Source: Sympetrum striolatum (lineage: Eukaryota; Arthropoda; Insecta; Odonata; Libellulidae). Taken from it: 64,000 bases of DNA. Position 1 is the stretch's first letter. Each line of letters begins with the position of its first letter. Position numbers and translations under genes: made by a program. The notes below the pieces were generated by a model that saw nothing but the letters and a program-made list of their open reading frames with translations, searched no databases and had not been told where the DNA came from. Below, one piece after another: positions 56,674-64,000 of this stretch. The DNA lies in the NCBI GenBank assembly GCA_947579665.1, contig CANPUZ010000031.1, positions 806,001 through 870,000 of the forward strand. The letters are read 5' to 3'.

Positions 56674-59600
56674 AGATCCCGATAATGGGTTTCTCGAGAG
56701 AACGCAGCGAGGAGGAAGACGGGCGCGGAGAAAATCTATCTACAAATAAAGCAAATTCTAATGTTCCAATCATTCACGCCCACTGTTATGATGAACCCAT
56801 CGAAATTTTGATCGACACTGGATGTGAGGCGTCGGCTATTTCCGAGGAACTGTTTCAAACGTTGTGCAAAAAGGGACCCGATCTCCCAATCTTACCTGTA
56901 AATAAATTGCATGCAATTAGTGCATTTAACCGGAAATCTGCCGCAATTACTCGTCAGGTGCTTTTGCCGATTCAATTTGAGAGGTCCACAGTAGACGTGG
57001 TATGCTTAGTAATTAAAAATTTAATCAAGCCAATGTTTTTGGGAAGGGATTTTATGTCGCGGTACGAAGTAATTATAAATTTCAAGGAGAACTGTGTGTG
57101 TTTGACGATACCGTTGGGACCTATGTCATTTCCGTTCCATCAAACGGAACCCCAAATGAACGGTAGTTTTGTGTGCCTTAATCCCGATCCACATTTTGAA
57201 ATTGGGCGAATTTTGGAGAAGTGCGACGATTTGAGTCCACTGGAACTGGAGTCCGTCAAAATGCTTCTGCAGAAATTTCAAGCGTTGTTTTCACAAAAAC
57301 CATCGGCGATCAAAGGATCGTATTTTAGGATAAAACTAACGGATCCTACTCCGTTCGCTCAAAAGATCTATCCAATTCCCAAGTGTTACGAAGCGGAAGT
57401 CGACGCTCAAGTAAATGAGATGATTAATGAGGGTATTATAGAGCCTTCTAGCAGCCCTTATTTGAGTCCCTTGTTGACGGTGAAAAAATCAAACGGGAAA
57501 ATCAGGCTATGTCTGGATGCTCGTCGTCTAAATTCGGTTACGATTCCGGAACGAGACCATCCACCTCGTTTGTTTGATTCCTTACAAGCATTCCCGGGAA
57601 GAAAAATATTCAGTACCACGGACTTCACCTCTTCGTATTGGCAAATTCCGATTCACCCCGACGATCGGAAATATACAGCCTTTTCCCATCGCGGTCGAAC
57701 TTATGTTTTCACAAGGGTCCCATTTGGATTGAAAAATAGTGGCGCCGCGCTGATAAGGTGCTTGAATGACGTGTTGAAAAATGACTTTACTCAATTCGTT
57801 GTGGCGTACGTAGACGACCTGTTAATTGTCTCGCGCTCAGTTCAAGAGCATTTGGAACATTTAGAGTTATTGTTTACTAAGCTATTAGAGGGGGGCTGGA
57901 CCTTAAATTTAGAAAAATCAGATTTCTTCAAGAAGAAGGTAAGGTTTCTCGGACATGTGCTCTCCTCAGAGGGAATTTGTGTAGATGAAGCCAGAATGGA
58001 GGCAATCAGAGGGGCGAGGGCACCGAGAAATATTCGACAATTAAGAGGATTTCTGGGAATGTGTAACTTTTATACGAGGTTCGTTCGGAAATATTCGGAG
58101 TGTGTTGTACCTTTATTGGAATTATTAAAGAAGGGCGTCAAGTGGGAGTGGACTGATATGCATGAACAGACTTTCCAAAACGTTAAGAGATTGTTTATCA
58201 AAAGTGTTATCCTCGAATACCCTGATTACGAAAAACCTTTTTTTTTGTCAACCGATAGCAGTGACTATGCTATTGGGGGAACTTTGTTTCAACGGAATGA
58301 GAAGGAAGAAGACTGTGTTATTTGTTTTTTTAGCAGGACACTTAAAGGGCCTGAATTATTATATACGACGACCGAAAAGGAAATGTTGTCTATTTGGTGG
58401 TGTCTGAGCAAAGCAAGACACATTGTTCTGGGGTTCCCAATCAAAGTGAGAACAGATCACAAGTCCTTAGTTTTTTTTAATCAATGTCACCTTCACAACG
58501 CCAGATTAGGTAGATGGGCCCTTGCCTTACAAGAATACAATCTAGAAATCGAGCACGTCCCCGGGAAGTTAAACGTTGTCTCAGACTGGTTAAGTAGAAA
58601 TCCTCTTAATGGATCAGCTGATCGCACTGAGCCACATTCAAAAACTATCGAAATTGCTGGGATTAATCTTGATTTCGGAGAGCTGCCCATTCCAAATTTA
58701 AATTATCTAATCGTAAAACAGCATGAAGACCGTCTCTTAGGTCCCATCATAGAGGGCTTGGGTCAAGATGAAAGCATGGGGGGCGGTAACAGAAACTTCA
58801 AGTTATTCCAAGGTGCCCTATGTAAGAGTGGTGACGATATTAAGTTTGTATTGCCTAACTGTTTAAAGGAAGAAGTTATTGTTTATATTCACAAAAGGTA
58901 TGGTCATGTGGGAACCAAGAAGACCCTGTTGCTCGCGAGGGAACTGTATTATTGGAAAGGGATGTCAAAATTTATCAGAAAATTGCTCGCGAAATGCGAA
59001 ATTTGTCAAAAAACGAAATACCCAAATCGGAATTATGCAGGAACTTTCCAGCCTATAATCCCAAACGGACCAAGGGAATTATTTGCCATTGATTTGTATG
59101 GTCCGCTTCCCGTTGCTAAATTCCGAAATAAATACGTTTTGGTTGTAATCGATGTATTTTCAAAATTTGTGGGAGCATACCCGTTAAATAGAGCGAATGC
59201 CCGTGCCTGCATAAAGTGCCTCGAAAGTAAGCATTTTCCCAAAGCTGGGAAACCGCAGAAAATGTTATCGGACCATGGTACCCAATTTACGAGCAATTTT
59301 TGGGTTCAAAACCTTGCGAGATGGGGAGTTCGACCAGTTTATTCTTCAATTCGACACCCTCAATCCAATCCGGCTGAGAGGGTGATGAAAGAATTATCGA
59401 GACTGTTTAGGGTTTACTGCCATATGCAACACCGAGACTGGCCCGAAGTGTTACCTTGGATAAATGTGTGGCTCAATGAGGTGTGCCATGAAAGCACCAG
59501 GGTGACACCATACGAAATACATTTTGGTAGGAAACCAAAGTTCCGGTTGGGCTTCGACATCAATTTACCCTTGCTTGACGACGTTGCGCAGGAGGATCGC

Positions 59601-59879
59601 ATTCGGATGGTATACTATAATTTAAATAGGGCGGCAGCAAGGAGGGCGCGTCAACAGAAGACGAAGCCACATGAATTCAAAGTAAACGACTTAGTATCGC
59701 TTCGTACCCCTCGAACGTCAGACACGAAAACAAATGTTTTCCACAAATTCTTTTATTTATTTACTGGTCCCTATGTCATCCAGAAAATTATCGGAGTGAA
59801 TGCATGTCAATTAGAGACAAGAGAGGGTGACGATGTCGGAATTTATAATTTTTATAATTTGAAGCCCTTCCATTGTTAG
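56616..59879 (+). CDS. pol: Pol polyprotein (protease, RT, RNase H, integrase), element 2
   Basis: Open in the -1 frame from the slippery site; 1064 residues follow the internal ATG at 56685. Counted from that ATG: protease DTGC 44-47 with FLGRDFM 118-124; RT with RLCLDARRLN (274-283), STTDFTSSYWQ and YVDD 375-378; RNase H with STDSS (522-526), TEKEMLSI and RTDHKSL; integrase H736, H741, C771, C774 and D803, D863, E898. All key residues are present. Probably Ty3/gypsy by domain order; clade not assigned. No env frame follows. Confidence 0.92.
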   Translation, partial: FKPTGVTRGAFVADDSTTIEIPIMGFSRERSEEEDGRGENLSTNKANSNVPIIHAHCYDEPIEILIDTGCEASAISEELFQTLCKKGPDLPILPVNKLHAISAFNRKSAAITRQVLLPIQFERSTVDVVCLVIKNLIKPMFLGRDFMSRYEVIINFKENCVCLTIPLGPMSFPFHQTEPQMNGSFVCLNPDPHFEIGRILEKCDDLSPLELESVKMLLQKFQALFSQKPSAIKGSYFRIKLTDPTPFAQKIYPIPKCYEAEVDAQVNEMINEGIIEPSSSPYLSPLLTVKKSNGKIRLCLDARRLNSVTIPERDHPPRLFDSLQAFPGRKIFSTTDFTSSYWQIPIHPDDRKYTAFSHRGRTYVFTRVPFGLKNSGAALIRCLNDVLKNDFTQFVVAYVDDLLIVSRSVQEHLEHLELLFTKLLEGGWTLNLEKSDFFKKKVRFLGHVLSSEGICVDEARMEAIRGARAPRNIRQLRGFLGMCNFYTRFVRKYSECVVPLLELLKKGVKWEWTDMHEQTFQNVKRLFIKSVILEYPDYEKPFFLSTDSSDYAIGGTLFQRNEKEEDCVICFFSRTLKGPELLYTTTEKEMLSIWWCLSKARHIVLGFPIKVRTDHKSLVFFNQCHLHNARLGRWALALQEYNLEIEHVPGKLNVVSDWLSRNPLNGSADRTEPHSKTIEIAGINLDFGELPIPNLNYLIVKQHEDRLLGPIIEGLGQDESMGGGNRNFKLFQGALCKSGDDIKFVLPNCLKEEVIVYIHKRYGHVGTKKTLLLARELYYWKGMSKFIRKLLAKCEICQKTKYPNRNYAGTFQPIIPNGPRELFAIDLYGPLPVAKFRNKYVLVVIDVFSKFVGAYPLNRANARACIKCLESKHFPKAGKPQKMLSDHGTQFTSNFWVQNLARWGVRPVYSSIRHPQSNPAERVMKELSRLFRVYCHMQHRDWPEVLPWINVWLNEVCHESTRVTPYEIHFGRKPKFRLGFDINLPLLDDVAQEDRIRMVYYNLNRAAARRARQQKTKPHEFKVNDLVSLRTPRTSDTKTNVFHKFFYLFTGPYVIQKIIGVNACQLETREGDDVGIYNFYNLKPFHC

Positions 59880-60699
59880 TGGAACCTGTGTTCTATTTGT
59901 TTTTCTTCACGTCGATCAGCTGCTCAGTTAGCGCAAGTGCGTATCGGGTGCGGTTAAGTGAAAGTGTTCCCCTAGTGCTTGAAGGAAGTGAAAATGTGCA
60001 GTGTTAAATGGGAGTGTTTTTTTATCATGTCAAAAGAAAAAAATTCTGTTTGGAAAGGGTGTGAAGAAAAAAAAATTGTTGTAATTTACCATTTAATAAT
60101 CGCATTGTTCAAATTTTGTGAACTGAATGCAAATTGAGATGTGTCATATTTTCTTTTCAGGTTAAGTAAAATGTATTTTTTTTCCTATTGTGAATGGTTT
60201 ACCAGAATCAATAGTTTATTTTGTCAACGAGACTTGGGTTTGAATAAATGTCTTTGGGTCTGTCGTTGGAGGAATTGTCTATAAAGTGTTATTTAAATAA
60301 GAATGATGATGATAGGGTAAATATTTGGTAAATTGAATGGTGATTGTAAAAGGAGATAAAGGTTTTGGTGCGGGTTTCGAGTGATCAGATGTTTGGAGGT
60401 CAGTTGAAATTCCTGGGTGTGTTATTTGAAAAATGTTGAAGTGTAAAAGGAATGGAATAAAAAAGGAAATATTAAGGTTGTGGTGTGTGTAAATATGGTT
60501 TGTTGTGTGAAGGATTAGGAAGTCCTGGAATTGATGTTTATTAAATGAATTGTTGGAGTGCGAAGGAATGGTTTATGGACAGAGATATTGATGGGTCGCT
60601 AAAATTTATGAAGTGAATTTAATTTTTATGTACAAGTTGTGAAGGGATAAAATTTCAATTTTTTTTTGGAAAAAAAATGTCAATGTTCTCGGGGGGCAA
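59880..60699 (+). other. Untranslated region between pol and 3' LTR, element 2
   Basis: About 820 bp, AT- and G-rich, without an open frame that I can support; no sign of env. It ends in AAAAAAAATGTCAATG then CTCGGGGGGCAA, the likely polypurine tract, directly before TGTAACGG. Confidence 0.7.
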
Positions 60700-60967
60700 T
60701 GTAACGGTATTGTATTTTGTGTTTGTTTTTTTGGTACAACGATTGAGGGATGAAGGGCTGCGATTTTCGCGTGTGTTTTTTTTTGTGTGTAATGTTTATT
60801 TTGGACGCCCGAGGGCAGGGACGGTGGCGGCAAGGCCGCGAAGAAGGGGTGAAGAGGTAAAGACGGGCAGAAGAGCGGAGACCGCAAGGCCGCAGAAGAA
60901 GGGACGGACGACTCAGGAGAACCAGCCCCAAGTTGACCGGCAGAAATAAAGAGAGGAAGGATCCGTC

Positions 60968-60970
<3 letters not shown>
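60700..60970 (+). repeat. 3' LTR of element 2
   Basis: Matches the 5' LTR end to end; differences include GATTGAGGG against GATTGGGGG and small indels in the purine-rich part. Confidence 0.9.
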
Positions 60971-60999
<29 letters not shown>

Positions 61000-61002
<3 letters not shown>

Positions 61003-62078
61003 GAGTAAAATGTTGCTTGCCTACTGCAAGCAGATCGACAACGCTAATTTCATGTCGGCATCATATTGGGAAGGCCCTCAAAAGAAAAAAAGGATTGAAA
61101 ATATTCATAAAAATCGCTGCAATATCATCGTCTGGCATCGAACCCGGGTCTTACTGGTGAACTTACTAAGCAGCACAATGGAAGATCACCATCTCTAATT
61201 ATGTATGACAATTCAAGCAGAAATATTGGCTGCAACTGCCTCAAACGGCGTTCTACATTTCACGAATTTAAATGGCTCTCTGGATTCGAACCAAGGAAGA
61301 TCCTGGAGATATAAAATTTGTTTCTGAATGTTATATATGATCTCTATCTACATGCCGAATTTCAAGTTTCTATATTATTGGAAAAGGTTTCAAAATAATT
61401 CCTAAAAATCGGATCAACTTCTGATTTCAGAGACACCTGGTGTTGAACCCAGGAAATATTGTAAGCTGTGTATGCACAGTTTGATTTGTAAAGACTTGCT
61501 CTTCTATCATGCAAAGTTTGAAGTCGATAGCATGCCGGTAAGTACCTAAATTTTGTTTCCGTTATCTCCGTAAGAAATGCATTGAGAAGTGCAAATGGCC
61601 CTCTGGGATCGAACCAAGGACAATCAGGGAACATGTAAAATTTGATTATGAAATATATTCATGATATCTATTAACGTGCTGAGTTTCAAGTATCCATACT
61701 ATCGGAAAAGGATCAAAAAAAAAAATATTCAAAATCGCCTCAATGCTTTTTAAACGGCCGATTTTTGCCCCGACCTAGCATCGAACCATGGACCATATTC
61801 GGCGATGTATTTCTGATTTACGTTGGAGTTGCACGGCTTCTAGCGATCCCTCGAATTTCAACTCTCTCCTTATCCGGAAAGTGCCTCAAAAAAATTTTCG
61901 AAAATCCCCGCCATGTAATCTTATGGGGAAAATCGCGACTTTGGGGCCTACTGGAATCGAACCCATGACACCGAGGTTCAATGTCAGCTTTTTCCTGGAG
62001 GTTGCACGTCATGGCCATAACGTCGTAAAAATTTCAAGTCGGTGGCACTTGTGGAACATGGTTAGAATTTTGATCCCC
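61000..62078 (-). repeat. Block 34, reverse, cap B
   Basis: Six modules; terminal hairpin has one changed base (GCTTGCCTACTGCAAGC), M4 box GTGTTGAACCC. Confidence 0.85.
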
Positions 62079-62115
62079 TATCTATTATATATAGACGCTT
62101 CTCCAGATATACTTA

Positions 62116-63180
62116 TACGAGTAAAATGTTGCTTGCATACTGCAAGCAGATGAACAACACTAATTTTATGTTGGAATCATATAGGGACCGTCCTCAAAAG
62201 AAAAAAAAATGAATAAAAAATTCCTAAAATTCGCTGAAATTTCATCGTCTAGCATCGAACCCGGGTCTTTACTGTGAACTTACTATGCAGCACAATAGAA
62301 GATCACCATCTCTAACTATGTGTGAAAATTCAAGCAGAAATATTGGCTGCAACTGCCTCAAAAGACGTTCTAATTTTCACGAATTTAAATGGCTCTCTGG
62401 ATTCGAACCAAGGACGATGTTGGAAATCTAAAACATGTTTCTGAAAGTTATTTATGATCTCTATCTATATGCCGAATTTGAAGTTTCTATATTATTGGGA
62501 AATAGTTCCTAAGAATTGAATCAATTACTGATTGTAGAGACGCCTGGTGTCGAACCCAGGATCTACTGGCAGCTGTGAAAACACATTATGACTTGGTTTG
62601 ACCTGATCATATTAAATGCAAAGTTTGAAGTCAACAACTTGTCAGAAAGTACCTAAAATTTGCTTCCGTAATCTCCATAAGAAATGCATTGTAGGATGTA
62701 AATGGCCCTCTGGGATCGAACCAAGGACCATCAGCGAGTTCTAAAATTTTATTATGAAATATATTTATGATATATATCCACGTACCAAGTTTTAAGTTTC
62801 CAAGTCCAAGTAAGTAATTTAAAAAAACCTTAAAAATCGCAATGTAAATTAAACGGGAGAATATTTGCCCTGGCCTAGCATCGAACCAAGGATAATATTT
62901 GTAGATGTCTTTGTGGTTTCCTTTAGATATACACGGCATCTAGCGATCTCTAGAATTTCAACTCTCAACTCTTCCGGGAAGTGCCTCAAAAAAATTTTCG
63001 AAAATCTCCGCCATGTATTCTTATGGACAAAATCGCGACTTTGGGGCCTTCTGGAGTCGAACCCATGATACCGAGTTTCAAAGTCGGCTTTTTCCTGGAG
63101 GTTACACGTTATGGCCAATATGTCGTAAAAATTTCAAGTCGGTGGCACTTGTGGAACATGCTTAGACTTTTGATCCCCAG
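62116..63180 (-). repeat. Block 35, reverse, cap B
   Basis: Six modules; the M4-M2 section is close to block 33. M1 box is GAGTCGAACCC. Confidence 0.85.
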
Positions 63181-63225
63181 TGTATATCTATTATATATAG
63201 ACGCTTCTCCGGATATACTTATATA

Positions 63226-64000
63226 TACGAGTAAAATGTCGCTTGCATACTGCAAGCAGATCGACAACACTAATTTCATATCGGCATTATATCGGGACGG
63301 TCCTTAAAAGAAAAAAAAAAAGATTGAAATTTTCCTTAAAATTCGGAGACATATGATCGTCTGGCATCGAACCCGGGTCTTTCCAGTGATACTTTCTAAG
63401 CAGCACAATAGAACATCACCATCTCTAACTATGTGTGAAAATTTAAGCAGAAATATGGCCTACAATTGCCTCAAAAGACATTCTAATTTTCACGAATTTA
63501 AATGGCTCTCTGGATTCGAACCAAGGACGATCTGGGAAATCTAAAAATTGTTTCTGAAAGTTATTAATGATCTTTATCTATATGCCGAGTTTGAAGTTTC
63601 TATCTTATTGGCAAAGGTTTCAAAATAATTCCTAAAAATCAGATCAACTTCTGATTGCAGAGTCACCTGGTGTCGAACCCAGGACACATTGATAGCTGTG
63701 ATTGCACTGTTTGATTTGTATGTACTTGATCTTTCTATAGGCCAAGCTTGAAGTCGATATCGTTCCGGGATGTACCTAAAATTTGTTTCCGTTATCTCCG
63801 TAAGAAATGCATTGAGGAATTTAAATGTCCCTCTGGGATCGAACCAAGGACCTTCAGCGAATATGTAAAATTCGATTATGATATATATTCATGGTATCTA
63901 ACCTCATACCGAATTTCAAGTTTCTATGCCATCGGATAAGGGTCCAAAAAAAAATTTAAAATCGCCACAATGCATTTTAAACGGCCGATTTTTGCCCCGA
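63226..64000 (-). repeat. Block 36, reverse, cut by window end
   Basis: M6 to M3 plus the start of the M2 region (AACGGCCGATTTTTGCCCCG) before the window ends. Confidence 0.85.

Larger units (their letters stand above)
54986..60970 (+). mobile_element. Ty3/gypsy LTR retrotransposon 2, complete
   Basis: Two LTRs (272 and 271 bp), PBS, gag, -1 frameshift site, pol, an about 820-bp untranslated region and a polypurine stretch. Both flanks are ATATAT, so a 4-6 bp duplication inside the junction (TA)n is likely but cannot be delimited. The LTRs differ at roughly a dozen positions by eye, so the insertion is not brand new, although both frames are open. Confidence 0.92.
60971..64000. repeat. B-box satellite array, third segment (blocks 34-36)
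   Basis: Continuation of the array after (TA)n at 60971-60999; three reverse blocks, the last cut by the window end. Confidence 0.85.

Noticed and set aside
59880..60699. env gene between pol and 3' LTR of element 2
   Set aside because: No open frame of useful length, no signal peptide or transmembrane pattern.

Overview
The window comes from an arthropod nuclear genome, most likely an insect. Evidence is one exon of an R&R-type (chitin_bind_4) cuticular protein, intron-style splice signals, arthropod-type DNA transposases, and two Ty3/gypsy elements whose primer-binding sites match metazoan tRNA-Leu and tRNA-His 3' ends. No bacterial-type gene organisation is present.

Layout. 1-8584 is AT-rich, gene-poor DNA. 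It holds the 3' part of a Mutator-like transposase, the cuticular exon, a decayed Tigger/pogo transposon, two further candidate minus-strand exons, a 54-bp perfect palindrome and a 162-bp MITE-like element. 8585-64000 is a complex repeat array made of 36 blocks of about 1.08 kb (my count), in both orientations, separated by (TA)n/(CTAT)n junctions. It is interrupted by three kinds of insertion: a 396-bp retroposon-like insert (41596-41991); a DNA transposon with about 450-bp terminal inverted repeats (43215-51732) carrying a broken transposase and itself invaded by a Ty3/gypsy element (about 46166-51260); and a complete Ty3/gypsy element with two LTRs (54986-60970).

The array is the striking part. 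A full block carries six modules, and each module contains one match to the RNA polymerase III B box / tRNA T-arm consensus (GGTTCGANNCC), usually inside a short T-arm-like hairpin. Spacing between successive B boxes is graded and reproducible (about 176, 170, 166, 157, 148 bp) in forward and reverse blocks alike. Odd and even modules are paralogous, so a block looks like three copies of an ancestral dimer of about 340 bp. One end of each block has the hairpin GCTTGCA-GTA-TGCAAGC followed by CATTTTACTCGTA. The other end has one of two alternative caps (A or B). With microsatellite flanks, internal tandem core repeats and a terminal stem-loop, the architecture recalls Helentron-associated elements (DINE-1/HINE type) or core-repeat elements of molluscs. 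The about 200 tRNA-like B boxes are not explained by that comparison.

The two retrotransposons each encode Gag and Pol in overlapping frames, with an in-frame canonical -1 slippery heptamer at the overlap (GGGAAAC in the minus-strand element, TTTAAAC in the plus-strand element), so Gag-Pol is probably made by programmed -1 frameshifting. Both pol frames keep their protease, RT, RNase H and integrase motifs. The many 60-130 residue open frames inside the array are translations of the repeat and I do not regard them as genes.
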